From Gonocerus acuteangulatus (taxonomy: Eukaryota; Arthropoda; Insecta; Hemiptera; Coreidae): a stretch of 64,000 nucleotides of DNA. The notes beneath the pieces are model-generated. The model had not been told where the DNA came from, did not search any database, and was given only the letters and a program-made list of their open reading frames with translations. The stretch is taken from contig OX328132.1 in the NCBI GenBank assembly GCA_946811695.1, positions 54,757,359-54,821,358 on the forward strand, given 5' to 3'. This document shows positions 11,864 to 23,549 of the stretch, in pieces; position 1 is the first letter of the stretch, and each line of letters starts with the position of its first letter. Both the position numbers and the translations under genes were made by a program.

Positions 11864-11971
11864 CCAGAAATTTTCTCATCTCAGGGCTCGCTAAGAAAAT
11901 TCCTGGCTGCACCCTGGATGTCGGCTCTAATGGCCAAGATTTGTCGATGCGCCGTAGAAAAAAAAAAAAAT
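11859..11971 (+). mobile_element. SINE 3' part cut by the Transib-like end
   Basis: CAGAAATTTTCTCATCTCAG, then GAAAATTCCTGGCTGCACCC, TGGATGTCGGCTCTAATGGC and GATGCGCCGT plus oligo-A align in order with the body of the minus-strand SINE at 849-1107. The tRNA-like head is missing on the left. Confidence 0.75.
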
Positions 11972-12179
11972 TTCGAATAGTGTTAAAATGCCGTAAAAAA
12001 TAGTTTTAATTCTTCTAACATAATATTGAAAGATTCAAACATCAGTTTATTTTGGTAATAGAGGATTACTAATAATAAAATAAGATTGGAGTTATCAACT
12101 TTCTGATGTAAAAAAATTAGCTGTACATTTCGTAGTTGAAAGCAGTTTTGTCTTATTTGTCAAGGAAAATATTTTGAAT

Positions 12180-12200
12180 CTTTTTTTTTTTTTTTTTTTC
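12180..12200. repeat. Poly-T run
   Basis: About 19 T with no recognisable SINE tail beside it. The surrounding 11975-12465 is AT-rich and otherwise empty. Confidence 0.6.
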
Positions 12201-12468
12201 TTAATTCATGTTTATTTAAATTCTGTACAATGCGGATAAACCTAAGATTGTATTTTAAATATTTTATATTCTCTCATGACGAGAGATAATTTAATAACTT
12301 ATAATAAATTTTGTATTATATAATCATTTAATGATAATAATAAATAGAAATTGTTTGTATAGTTATACCTACTTTGCTAATAAAGAAATGTATATTAAAT
12401 AAATATTACATTTTAAAAGCATAGCCCCTTTTTATTCACAACTACCTAACCTCTGAAAATAATTTTAG

Positions 12469-12664
12469 CATAAATATGCTTTAGCTGTGACTAAACTGGA
12501 AAAAACCGTATCAAAAAAAAGTGTCCGCTGGCGTTCGCGCATGCGCAGTGACCATGTACAAAAAATAAGACTGCATGTGTCACAAAAAAGTGTCCTCTCG
12601 CGTTCGCGCATGCGCAGTGCGTAACATTAGATAGTTTGTCGGGTGGACCTAAAGCATATTTATG
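12469..12664. mobile_element. Possible MITE: 16-bp inverted ends around two CpG-rich direct repeats
   Basis: CATAAATATGCTTTAG (12469-12484) and its exact reverse complement (12649-12664) flank a short GC-rich island. Within it a block containing GTGTCC and GCGTTCGCGCATGCGCAGTG occurs twice, 69 bases apart (GTGTCC at 12521 and 12590). I see no target duplication. Confidence 0.5.
12531..12618. promoter_or_regulatory. Two NRF-1-like palindromic motifs
   Basis: GCGCATGCGC occurs twice, near 12537-12546 and 12606-12615. It matches the known NRF-1 palindrome (YGCGCAYGCGCR). The motifs are copies within a duplicated block of a possible MITE, with no gene start nearby, so promoter activity is speculative. 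Confidence 0.25.
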
Positions 12665-13244
12665 TTCTGAACTTGAGCAGAAAGCTCTAAACGAAATATT
12701 TTTTTTTTTTTATGAGTCATAATAATTTCCTGAGTTAACAATTTAACATTGTCGGATTTATTACAAGAAAATACTACTGACTTATTTTGGATGGAATGTG
12801 GAGTATACCTAGCTTAGGATTAAGAAAGGTGAAGCTGGGCCCTACTGTAGGCCGAGAATCCGCCTCTTTCTCTCCTACAGGATACTATTATTTTACCAAC
12901 TCATTTTTGTAATTATAAAAATTCTAATAGCTGTTTCTTAAAGTAAATTTAACGAAGAATCCAAATTTGCAATTAGATTTTTCCTGCCATTTTTATCTTT
13001 TGTAAAAAAGTCATTTAAAGTTGATAAAAATTGGCATTCTTTACTGCATTTTTTTTTTTTGCTAAAAGCATATTTTTCCTAAAAACGAACCAACTTGTCA
13101 AACATCCAACTTTATATTCGTATTCTCCATCCCAAAAAGCATTACAAATTATAGAAACCAGAACGCCAATAAAATGTCTGTAGACAGAGAAAACTTGAAC
13201 ATTCATTATTACAAAAATCAACTTAAAAGCCCTATATTTTAAAA

Positions 13245-13261
13245 ACATGACGACGTCATGT
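13245..13261. repeat. 17-bp palindrome containing GACGTC
   Basis: ACATGACG and CGTCATGT surround a single A. It lies just upstream of the longer palindrome at 13285 and shares its TGACGTG motif. Confidence 0.7.
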
Positions 13262-13284
13262 TGACGTGTCAAGTCGACGTGTAG

Positions 13285-13327
13285 TTTTTCCCCCCTACAC
13301 GTCAAGTTGACGTGTAGGGGGGAAAAA
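13285..13327. repeat. Perfect 43-bp palindrome
   Basis: The 21-base arm TTTTTCCCCCCTACACGTCA+A is followed by one G and its exact reverse complement. A partial third copy of the arm core, GACGTGTAG, lies at 13275-13284. No open frame surrounds it. Confidence 0.9.
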
Positions 13328-13718
13328 TAATGTGAGATTCTGATTCAGCACACTCGAAAACTCCCAAAATGGTGGTTCACTTCCTTCTGTTCTGTTTGAA
13401 GGATGTAGAATGGTACAACTTTCGTCCTATGCGATTTTGCGATATCTGTAACAGTTTAATAGATATTTCCTAGTTAGTCTCCTTTCTGCAGTGACCCTGA
13501 AAAAAATCCATTTATTTTACGTGTAACCATAAAAATATACATAACATATATTTTTTACAGTTTTATGATAAATATTTTTATACTTTTTTTTTGTATTTAT
13601 GTGGCGTAGATCTAAAAAAATAGTACTTCCTTTTATTCTTTTCTTACCATTTGATTTGTTCGTTGCCCTACATGTTTCTTGGCCACCTTCTCAGGGGCCC
13701 ATCCCCGCGTGTGGTGAG

Positions 13719-13769
13719 CTCGCCACCCATATTCAGACTGAATTGAGATGTCTGAATATGGGTGGCGAG
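13719..13769. repeat. Perfect 20-bp inverted repeat, 11-base loop
   Basis: CTCGCCACCCATATTCAGAC (13719-13738) pairs exactly with 13750-13769, followed by a run of A. RNA from the plus strand would form a very stable hairpin. It could be a MITE core. No target duplication was identified. Confidence 0.85.
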
Positions 13770-13799
13770 AAAAAAAAAAGATAAAATAAATAAATAAAA

Positions 13800-15300
13800 T
13801 ATAGACAAAAGTTATATAAATTTAATTTTTGTTATTAAAAATTTCATTAGTCCTTTTTTTGGTTTATGTAATTCTACTATTTTTGGGAATACCAATTGTC
13901 TTGAAGTACAATCATTTGTCTTGAAGTGTAAGTATGCTCTCTTACACAAATCTCTAAAATTTGAATAATGTTTATCAAATATATATTTTTCTAGCAACCT
14001 ACTAAAATTCATTTTAATCGGTTTGATAGTTTTTGCATAATAATTTTGAAATTCGGACATTGGCGAAAAAATTAACAATTGTCAAATTGTTGCAAAATCC
14101 AGACAAAATGCTTTAAATATTTAAAATATTAAAGAAAAACAACAAAAAACTAAGGCATGCAAGCTTTCAAAAAACTATTTCAGGTTGAAAATGGGTCAAT
14201 TAGGCGAGTTAATATAAAAAATGTCATTAATAAGTTTTTGACGCCTTGGGGAAAACTCTAGCGTGAACACTTTCGGTGATATGAACGAAAGAAGTTCAAA
14301 AACCCGTCAATTTTATTAAATTAAAAAAAAAATGTTCCCAGAATTTTACGATTTACGCATATCTCAATTGTTCCAAAGATATTCCCATAAAAATTAGCTT
14401 GCCCCCCCAAAACCAAACTGTGTTGTGCCCTTGACTAAATGGGAAAACGCTGTCAAGCATTTCGAATGAGACAAACTTTACTAACAAATTATTCCACCTC
14501 CTGGAACGAGTTATGATAATAACATATGGGAGAATGTTGCAGAAATAACAGTATCAACCAAAATAATTATAAACAGAAGCTTCAAAACACTGGGTAATTA
14601 ATTATAAATCGATACATAAACACAGGATCATAACATTCATTTCAACGAAATTGTCTGAAAGCCATTCAATGAAGCTCCGAATAAAATAGGGAAATGAATA
14701 CCCATCCCTTGTCCGGCAATCCTCGTTCAATTATCATAACAACCCAAAAATATACATTCATCATCATGAGGGAAATATTACAATTATCGGTATCGCTTTT
14801 CAAAATTGGACTTCCATTTGGCCGCTAAGGGGGGAAACGAGGTAAAATGACGGCTCGGAATTGGTGTAAGGTAATTATAGGTGTTTCTCCGCATGTAAAT
14901 AGGTTATTGTCGGTCCGGGTTCGGGGGGTTAGGATAATTGAATCCCTAAAACAGTCAGGTCCAAACCAATGTTTGCCTAAGTCCTTTCCAACGAATGTCA
15001 GACAAAATCAGGTCCGAGGGAATTTATGAGCAAACTCGCCGAGAGTGGTTCAGATCGATCTGCTCCTGTTTCAAAGCGAGATTTAACTGTTTGATTGATG
15101 CCTTCCTCTCATTACACCCACACTCCAATCTATCTACACCCCCCCCCCCCTCAATATCCTATTCCTCAATAATCATTGGAAATGACATAGCAACGATTAT
15201 CTGTAATTTGTACAAGCACACTATAACATCATTTACATACTTTTTTAGTGCAAATTTAAACCTTCCTGACTAATTTAGTATGATAAGAAAAATGTTGGAT
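13800..15300. other. No feature recognised
   Basis: AT-rich DNA with a C10 run near 15140. The open frames at 13812-14078, 14847-15029 and 14995-15273 show no domain and no repeat relationship that I can see. Confidence 0.35.
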
Positions 15301-15303
15301 ACC

Positions 15304-15444
15304 TTTTAGCGCGGTTCCTCCCTCCCTTCATAGGGAGGAACCCCGCTTATAAGGTTGATCTCATGAAACAATCCGACTAAGTGCCGACAAGAAAATTTCG
15401 CGTTTCAGAACCCCTACAGACCGAAAATAACGGTGGGTCAAATT

Positions 15445-15503
<59 letters not shown>

Positions 15504-16602
15504 CTGTTCGCGGATTTCTGGCGTCCCTAATGGTCCGATTTTGATGAAATTTGGTAAAAAAATCCGTCGTCCAATTCGAAAGGTCAAGTTCGTTAACCAG
15601 CAATATCCGCCCACTGGAAGATGGCGTTTGGGGCGAAATTCGCGCAAAAAAATCGTAACTCTTACGTTTTTGAGTTCATACGCTTTAAGTACCCGTTTTA
15701 TAGGCTTCTTGGGCTAGTAAAACGAATGAAACCATTTTTAAGGCGACAGCTTTAACCGTTTCTGAGAAAATCTGAAAAAAGTTGTTAAATCAAGTTTTTG
15801 GGTTGGTTACTTAGAATCATGGGATTCAGTCGAAACATTTTTTGCGTGTTTGAATTTCATCAAAACTAACATGTTAAACTTTTGGTTACGTTTGGAGTTA
15901 AGGAAGGGTTAGAATAAAATATTTTATGAACAGACATGAAAAGTTTTGGAAACTTCGTACAATTTCATTAATATCTCGAAGACGGTTGGGAAATCGTGAT
16001 AAGTGGATAGAAATATTTGAAAGCTTTATAAATTCTCTACAAAAAAGATTCTGAAACAATTTTTGATTAGGTGATGTCAATCGGAGAAATAAGTGCTTAA
16101 ACTTTGAAGTAATTGATTTCGTTTATTCGAACGGTTCTTTTTGTCTGTTTTTATTCCTTGTTATTTTTTAATTGCTTATAGTTGGATGATGTATTTGACA
16201 ATAACAGATTTGGCAAAATAAGAAAAACAATTCATTGTTAGAAATATAGCTTGCCAAGAGAAAGAGATTCGATGACGTCTTTTGAATATTTTCAATTGCC
16301 TTCATGCTGTTGGTTTTTTTATTTTATTTTTTAATTGATTTTATTTGTAGAGTTATTATTATAGTAAAAGAACACAGGAATATGTGAAGAAATTTGATAT
16401 TTTCCAATTCATTGAAACGTATGAAATGAAGTATCGGTAGAAGAGGATTCTAGGGTCTGCCGGACCCGACCAGGTAAAGCCATAAAACCCTTTGAACAAA
16501 GGCCGAGGAAAATATTATCTGTTTCTATTCTAAGCTTTTCAAATGACAATAGGGATATGAACAGGAACCGCGCTAAGATGATGCAGTTCCTGCGAGTCGG
16601 AC
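15304..16602 (+). mobile_element. HP family repeat, copy B
   Basis: Most complete plus-strand copy. It has the hairpin end TTTTAGCGCGGTTCCTCCCT, then GAGGAACCCCGCTTATAAGG, CGTTTCAGAACCCCTACAGA, the (TA)n tract (15446-15499) and TTTGTCTGTTCGCGG. The interior is collinear with copy A, and it ends GGAACCGCGCTAAGATGATG, GCAGTTCCTGCGAGTCGGAC and a T run. Open frames overlapping the TA tract are artefacts. No transposase is visible. Confidence 0.85.
15446..15499. repeat. (TA)n microsatellite inside HP copy B
   Basis: An alternating TA run at the same internal position as in the other HP copies, so the family carried it when it spread. Confidence 0.9.
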
Positions 16603-16689
16603 TTTTTTTACTTATGTATTAGGTTATTTTAAGCCATATAGTTAGAGAATGAAGTAGGGATAACCCTATTAGTTCTATTTTACCAATGG

Positions 16690-18415
16690 TACCCGAGAAG
16701 ATTCCCACGAAACAACAGAGATAATTTTCTTGTTGATCAGTTCTCCTTTACCAATATAAAACTGAAAAAAAAATTAAAGAGAGGTCATTTCATTGTGGTT
16801 CAGTTCGTCTTTACCAATAGAAGACGCGAGGGAAGATGCAAGAGACATCATTTTCTGATGGATCAACTCTTATTTACCAATATAGAACGGAAATAAAAAT
16901 GAAAGATAGATAATTTTGTTCTAGTTCAGCTCTTCTTTATCAATAGTGGACGGGAAGTAAGATGAGAGAGAGAGAGATCATTTACTTGTAGATCAGCTCT
17001 TCTTACTCGGTATAGAACGGAAAGAAAGATGCGAGAGAGATCTAGATCAGCTCTTTTTTATCAATATAGAAGGGAAAGAGAGATAATTTTGTTGTTGATC
17101 AGCTCTTCTTTATCAATATAGAACTGAAAGAGAGATAATTTTGTTGTTGATCAGCTCTTCTTTATCGATATAGAACTGAAAGAGCGATAATTTTGTTGTT
17201 GATCAGCTCTTCTTTATCAATATAGAACTGAAAGGGAGATAATTTTGTTGTTGATCAGCTCTTCCTTATCAATGTAGAACTGAAAGAAAAATGAGAGAGA
17301 TAATCTTGTTGTAGATCAGCTCTTCTTTACCAATATAGAACTGAAAAAAAATGAAAGAGATAATTTTGTTGTAGTTCAGATCTTCTTTATCAATAGAAGA
17401 CGGGAAAGAAGATGTGAGAGGGATGATTTTCTTGTAGATCAGCTCTTCTTTACCAATATAAAACTGAAAGAAAATAAAAGAGAGATAATTTTGTTGTAGA
17501 TCAGTTCTTCTTTAACAATAGAGGACGAGACGATAGATAAGAGAGACATAATTTTCTTATAGATCAGCCTTTTTTTTATCAATAGAGGACGAGAAGGGAG
17601 ATGAGATTGATCATTTTCTTCTGAATAAGTCGTTCTTCTCCAATGCAGTACGATTAGCAAGAAGAGAGATATCATTTTCTTGTGGATCAATCCTTTTTCT
17701 CCAAAATATGTTAAGAAAGATGAGAGAAACTATTTTCTTGTGAATCCGCTCTTCTTTATCAATAGAGAACAATAAAGAAGACGAGAAAGTCATTTTCTTC
17801 TGAATCTTCCTTATTGGGTCATTCTTCCCCTTATTGGAAGGAAGGTGAGATTGGTCTATTTCCAATAGATGCGAGAGATCTATTCACTTGCGGATTAGTC
17901 CTCCTTCGCCAATATAGTACGAGAAAATCATGAGAGAGATCATTTTTTTGTGGATCAGTCCTTCTTCAATATATTAAGAGAAGGAAGATGAGTGAGAGGT
18001 CTATTTCCACAAGATTGGAGAAATCTATTCACTTGCGGATTAGTCCTGCAATACCAATATAGTACGAGAAAATCATGAGAGAGATCATTTTCTTGTGGAT
18101 CAGTCCTTCTTCAATATATTAAGAGAAGGAAGATGAGTGAATGGTCTATTTCCACAAGATTGGAGAAATCTATTCACTTGCGGATTAGTCCTGCAATACC
18201 AATATAGTACGAGAAAAACATGGGAGGGATAATTTTCTGGTGGATCAGTCCTTCTTAGATATATTACGACAAGGAAGATGAGAGAGAGGTCTATTTTGAC
18301 AAGATTGGAGAAATCTAATCACTTGCGGATTAGTCCTGCAATACAAATATAGTACGAGTAAAACATGGGAGGGATCATTTTATTGTGGATCAGCTCTTCT
18401 TTTTCAATACTTTAT
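16690..18415. repeat. Diverged minisatellite (52-63 bp) with a 145-bp higher-order section
   Basis: Units contain GATCAGCTCTTCTTTACCAA then TATAGAACTGAAAG, AGAGAGAT and ATTTTGTTGT. Five units from 17045 to 17253 are spaced exactly 52 bases; others are 60-63. From 17854 a longer unit containing GTCTATTTCCACAAGATTGG recurs at 17854, 17999, 18144 and 18289, exactly 145 apart. The unit looks built from two shorter ones plus a fresh segment with CACTTGCGGATTAGTCCTGC. Open frames on the minus strand here are repeat translations. Confidence 0.9.
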
Positions 18416-18419
18416 GGTG

Positions 18420-18950
18420 AAGGTATTCACAAATACGTTTGTATTTTTTGTAACCGTTGCGTTCCTGTGGAAATTATTCTGCTTAGCTCATTCTCCATGG
18501 GGCGGGGTTTTTATTTTTTTTTTATTTTTATACTTTTCAGTAGATAAATCCCCTAAAACGTTTTACCTTGTGATTTGGATATGTTTTAATTGTTGGAGGC
18601 GCCAAAGGTGGAAGCAAAGAGCGTGAAGTTCAGAAAGCCTATCTCCTAATCGGATCTTCTTACTGTGGATATTCAACACCTCCTCAAGAACCTCTGCTTC
18701 CTGACACTAATACCTCCCAGCAAATCAACCAGCCATCCGATCATCTGAAACCAATTCACACCTCTACATTGGATCCTATTTGTTATCCCTGCTATCGATA
18801 CCTCAAGAAACTACCTGGCTGATCACCACCGCAGGACTATCACATGATATGCTTCGAGATTTACGGGGATTATTGCATGAAAATAACCACATAAGTCCTC
18901 TACAAGAATAGTTTTACACGGTCGCGACGAATATTCTTAATACAACCTAG
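18420..18950. other. No feature recognised
   Basis: Mixed DNA following the array. Two overlapping short open frames (18365-18626) are hydrophobic, low-complexity readings and are not supported as genes. Confidence 0.35.
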
Positions 18951-18952
18951 GT

Positions 18953-19053
18953 AGACACTAGAAGAAAAAAATCTTTAGTGCTAGCTCGGGATTTGAACTC
19001 AGGTCCTCCAGTATTAGTCCAGTGCTCTACCACTGGGCTAACCTCGCCGCCAA
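18953..19053 (-). mobile_element. tRNA-derived SINE head (S3 family)
   Basis: The minus strand reads GGCGAGGTTAGCCCAGTGGT, AGAGCACTGGACTAATACTG, then GAGTTCAAATCCCGAGC and AGCACTAAAGATTTTTTTCT. TTAGCCCAGTGG is a good box A and GAGTTCAAATCCC a good box B. It continues only a few bases past the tRNA part, so this is a 3'-truncated fragment of the family seen whole at 60233-60571. Confidence 0.8.
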
Positions 19054-19059
19054 TAGACA

Positions 19060-20870
19060 TGTGTCTGTTTGCGGTCTAAAAAAAAAATGCTACGATTTTC
19101 ATGATATTTTGATTGAATGGATAACTAAGGCGTTACCTTACGGGATAGATAATTATTATATGTGCATTATTTATGTATTATCGGAACAACTCCTTACATT
19201 TACTTGAGTGGCACCATACCCTTACACCTCCTGAGTAACGAAGGGACAGATTTGTCTGTTAATCCGCTACTTTCCAGGACTCAGGATTAATTTGGATCTT
19301 TCTAAGGATAATATTCGTATCCTGTGTAAGAGTCGCACCTGAGGGGGGAAGGGTTACAGGTCTACCTGAGTCCTGAGAATATTGTAGGACTCACGTCTCT
19401 GCTCCTTTCTCACAGCCGTATTTATGGCCTCGCCGAGAAAAGATAACGATGAACCCTACGCCATGAATCGTATTTTCCGAAAAAGTAATAGGGTTCTTGT
19501 TACTTTTACGTGACCTGGGATGTTAAAACCAACCTACTCATACTCACCTGACCGGTAATTGAATATGGAGTGTATGCTTTGTGTCTATACTTTTTTGGTT
19601 GTCTTATGAGGAGTAACTGTTACTTAAAAATATTTTAAGAAGTCAAGGAATTGTTGGGATTCGGCGAAGAAGAAAAGTCTGATTTTCTAAAAAATGTTTC
19701 CGAACGTTTTGGCATGCTCTTTGCCAGCTTTCTTCATCCAACAGAAGCAAACACACTGATATAAAGAAAAGAATAATATAAAAAAAATCAGAAAAATGTT
19801 AGATCATTTTTTATGTGCTTATCAAGTAACAAAACATTTTTTTACAAGGCAAATGAACAATAGTTTTAAATTATACTTAGTTATGAGTAGGTTACGGATG
19901 TTATTGTATTTACATATTTTTTTCTGATTTTTAAATCTTAATTTTTGATGGGATTCTGTACGTTTTAAGTGATTTTAAAGGATTTAAACAGGTTTTCTTT
20001 TTACACATTTAGTCAAAAATCCATATTTTTACATGTTCTGTCATAAATACATATTTTGATATTCTTTTTATTTTGTAATTGAAAAAATAAAGGGGAAACG
20101 GAGAAAGAAAGTAATGCTTTACCCATTGAATCTAGATCACTGTGTCTTTTCTAATTCCAAGAATCAAAGGTGGCTGGCAGCCATGCTTCCCCTGCACTAG
20201 TGGTCTAAGAGCAAATGCGTTTTAAAAAAATATACTATAACAAATTATTGTTTAACAATTGTCTAATTCCTTTAATATAAACTCTAAAACAAATGAATCA
20301 GTGAAAGAATCATGTCAATATCTTTTCCAAACTCGAGATAAAAAATAATGAATTTTCAGTATATTTTATTTCTCAGCTCCTAAGGCCCATTGGACGAAAC
20401 GCTCGGACAAATGTCGACTAGTTTTCGATGCAAAATCACTAAAAACAAATTGGCCTGGTCGGTAATCCCACCACTGTGTACTCCCCTGATAAGATCAGAT
20501 TTCACGTTTGATAATTTAGAAATGCATGTTGTTGCAAACAATTTTCCAAAATAATGTTCATCCCTACAAATTTTCAACTTCTTATTTGCCCTTTTAAAAG
20601 GAGTTCATAATTTTCATGTATCCTTTATTTTTCAATATGATATACAGTTTTAGCCATTTTGTTAATATATTTTTTCAACTTTTGTTCTTTCCATTTATGA
20701 TAACCATTTATAACAAAGTTCGTACCAATTATTCATGCCTTTCTTTTCAATATTTTATAGTTTTTTAGGTATTTTTTTACTACATATTTTCAATTTATGT
20801 ATTACATATGATATATAGTTAAATATATATGTATAATATTCATTATATGTATAATAACATCCGTTCCCTA
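19060..20870. other. No feature recognised
   Basis: AT-rich sequence without a supportable gene or repeat end. Confidence 0.35.
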
Positions 20871-20876
20871 GTTATT

Positions 20877-21025
20877 ATACAGGGTGTCCCACGTTGAGAT
20901 GTCATAACTGTAGGTGTTTATTCTGCATCCCATCTGTTCAGGGGCGCAAAAATGAGCTTTCTATCTGAACATTTAGAGGAGCTACTCAAACTTTTGTCTT
21001 TTTTAAAAACTACAGGACCCTGTAT
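20877..21025. mobile_element. Possible mariner-like MITE
   Basis: The left end is TACAGGGTGTCC and the right end GGACCCTGTA, inverted matches apart from a 2-base difference. Both are bordered by TA, the Tc1/mariner target. The interior of about 150 bp has no open frame. The same terminal motif starts at about 63979. Confidence 0.45.
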
Positions 21026-21029
21026 ATCC

Positions 21030-21745
21030 TAAAACCGGCCGGGGAATCGTCGGAGTGAAGAGCATCTATTCAAAAGCTTCGCAAATTCGATTCGTATGTG
21101 AGTTTCGATACACTATGCTAGCAAAAATTCTAATTTACCACTGAGAGTTTCTGCGTGAATGGAGGTTGCCAGTATAAGTGGTAGGGGTATAGGAATCAAT
21201 TTAGCAGTCCCCTATCCCTTTGGACAAGGAGCCTATATATCAGAGGGCAGTGTGGTGTACAGCTCTAGGGCTGTGAATAGGCCGTCAAAATTGAATCATT
21301 AACTAGTATCTAGTAAGCTAGGCCGACACTCGCCTGCTTTGGTCACCCCTACCCTCGACAGTACAGTACAAACAGCAATTATACACACTAACTGAAGGAA
21401 GGTAGGTGTTTATCCGCTCAAAATACCCCTGTTTAATGGTTTACAGTCACATACCGCTTATACAGTGCAATCATACTTCTGTATATGTAGATATACATTT
21501 ATTAAGAAGTAGATTTTTTATAGAAAAAAAAAAGACTTCAAACTTGGGTAATATGATTTATTAACTAATCAAAAAGCAACAACAAAAAGTCCGAACTTTT
21601 CAAGGTTTTTCGAATAGTATACAATTAGCACAGGTCTTTCGAAGCTGATAATTTGGGTACATACTACTGGGGTGGCCCCGAACAACAGCCCGAAAGCCAG
21701 TTGGTATCAGTGAGGGGCAACAACTTTATTGGGTTTATTTACAAG
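21030..21745. other. No feature recognised
   Basis: Mixed DNA with no gene, repeat end or RNA that I can support. Confidence 0.35.
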
Positions 21746-21747
21746 GG

Positions 21748-21900
21748 TCTCCCCGTGGTCTAGTGGCTAATTCCTTGGATTCTCCTGCGGGAGATGGGGA
21801 TTCGAGTCCAACCTGCAGCGGGTATTTTCTGGCTCGTAAGGGAAATTTCCCACTGCAGCATGGATGCCGGCCCAGACGTCGGTGGGCCTGAAAAAAAAAA
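21748..21900 (+). mobile_element. tRNA-derived SINE, plus strand
   Basis: Begins GGGTCTCCCCGTGGTCTAGT GG, related to the head at 849-1107. It has a box B-like GGATTCGAGTCC near 21801. The body contains GGGAAATTTCCCACTGCAGC ATGGATGCCGG, and it ends GTCGGTGGGCCTG plus A10. The 3' end replaces the GATGCGCCG tail of the 849 copy with another sequence. The target duplication is not clear. Confidence 0.75.
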
Positions 21901-22079
21901 CAACAATTAAATCTCATTTTTTTCAATATGAATTGCACTTGTAGTACTGTTTTATTGGTAAAATTATGAAGTAATTGATTCTATTCGTCTTTAACTTTTT
22001 TTTTCTCTCTTCTTGATAGAAATGTATGTACATAAGCACATAAAACCTGTGACCGCCATTATGTATATCGAGATACCAG

Positions 22080-22108
22080 ACACACAGACACTCACACAAA
22101 CACACACA

Positions 22109-22150
<42 letters not shown>

Positions 22151-22160
22151 CATATATATA
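22080..22160. repeat. (CA)n-(TA)n microsatellite
   Basis: An imperfect CA tract followed by TA from about 22112. The minus-strand open frame across it is a repeat reading. Confidence 0.85.
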
Positions 22161-22699
22161 CATTTTAACGGAGATCATTTTTGGAATGAATGAATAAGGA
22201 TGTTTATTTTACAAATAAATTACAAACATAAAACATGACTATTGTTCCAATTATTTTGAATATAAGTTATACTATATTAAGAAAATAAACAAATAAATAA
22301 TTTATGAACAAAATATATGTATATTCCAATAATTTTAAATATTAATATAAACTAATTATAAGCATTCAAATTTATCCTTCCTGCATCTATTCATCATAAA
22401 TAATTATTATTATGTAATAAGAAAACAAAGAGAAAAAAAATAAACAGTAACAACAAAAAAAGAAAACATTTCTGCTTTAAGTGATTAAAGAACATCTTTA
22501 GGCAAAGGTCTAGGATGGCCGTCATGCCGAAATCTGTCCAATATTTTATATAATTTACATATTGAATACAAACAATTTGTAATAGGTATTCATGAGAATT
22601 GATTGTGTCTCTCCCTCCATATGGTTTCGTTTTCATTTGTTATGTCAGTAGTTAAATTCGTTCTTATTTGTTTTTCTGTATTTAGTTGCGTCTCGTGCG

Positions 22700-22935
22700 T
22701 ACCCCGCCACCTTGTACCAGTCCTCTGTCGGCAGTTAAGTTACAATCTCGGCGTCCTCTTTGTTCTTTCCTAGCCAACTCCTCCTAAATTCCTCCAATAT
22801 CTGTCACCTGGCAAGGAAATGGAACATGTTTTCATTTTCAGTCAGGTTACATAGAGAGCATAGATTTTTCCTCCCTTCCATATAATGTTTGGTATCTTGT
22901 ATTAGGATCGAGGAACATTTAAAGAAATTTTTCGA
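22700..22935 (-). pseudogene. LINE ORF2 C-terminal fragment with Cys/His motif
   Basis: The minus strand reads HYMEGRKNLCSLCNLTENEN then MFHFLAR, a stop where a Cys is expected, then QILEEFRRSWLGKNKED. C-x2-C, a spacer, HFL and a following C-P-x-L-E-E-F-R pattern form the distal motif of many non-LTR retrotransposon ORF2 proteins. The stop, TGA for a presumed TGC/TGT, marks decay. Upstream domains are not visible. Related sequence may continue to 22394, where a minus-strand open frame ends in low complexity. Confidence 0.55.
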
Positions 22936-23128
22936 TGTTGGTTTAATGGTGCAATCTCAATATTACATCTTGTCAGACTATTCAAAATCTCCCCACATTA
23001 ATTCTTGACGTGGTGAAGAGGGCGAAATAAGTGAAAAATTATCATAGCTGTTTTGATTAGAGAGATTATTAGCTGAGATAATCCCCCCCTCCTTTCAAGT
23101 GGTTTTACAGTAACATATCCAATTATCA

Positions 23129-23535
23129 ATCCAATATTTTTCAGGTGGAAGGTCAATAAAAGAGATTTAACACGTTAATTAATTTTATTTGTAAGTGCTC
23201 TACATGTTTCACACCTTAGGTTCCTCTTCAGGAGGTAAACACGATAAACTAAAACTTACAGCCTAATTGTATTAAGGCACAGCTTTTTTATTTTATTTAG
23301 TGTATTTCACACAGATGATTGAAGCATAGCATTGAAGTAATAGTAACCTCATATTGGAGGTGCCATTGTACGGGAAGGTTCGCCTTAATACAATTAGGCA
23401 CTAAGTTTTAGTTTATTGAGTTTTTTAGCTCCTGAAGAGGCACCCAAGGTGTGAAACATGTAGAGCACTTACAAATAAAATGAATTAACCTGTTAATTCT
23501 CTTTTATTGAACTTCCGCCTGAAAAATATTGGATT
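23129..23535. repeat. 155-bp inverted repeat (foldback) with GAAACATGT motif
   Basis: The left arm (23129-23282) and right arm (23375-23535) are inverted copies, mostly identical, around a spacer of about 90 bp. Outer ends read CAATCCAATATTTTTCAGG. Each arm contains CTGAAGAGGCACC (or its variant) followed by GGTGTGAAACATGTAGAGC. The spacer has no open frame. It is either a foldback element or two oppositely oriented termini of one retroelement. Confidence 0.75.
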
Positions 23536-23549
23536 GAAGAAGATTGGGT

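Noticed and set aside
17439..17865. Minus-strand open frames rich in Lys/Ile/Ser
   Set aside because: They translate the 52-63 bp minisatellite and change with unit length.
20140..20160. A further CACTGTG end near 20144, and another near 20471
   Set aside because: The adjacent pentamers (TCTTT, TACTC) are not CGNCG, and no nonamer is visible.
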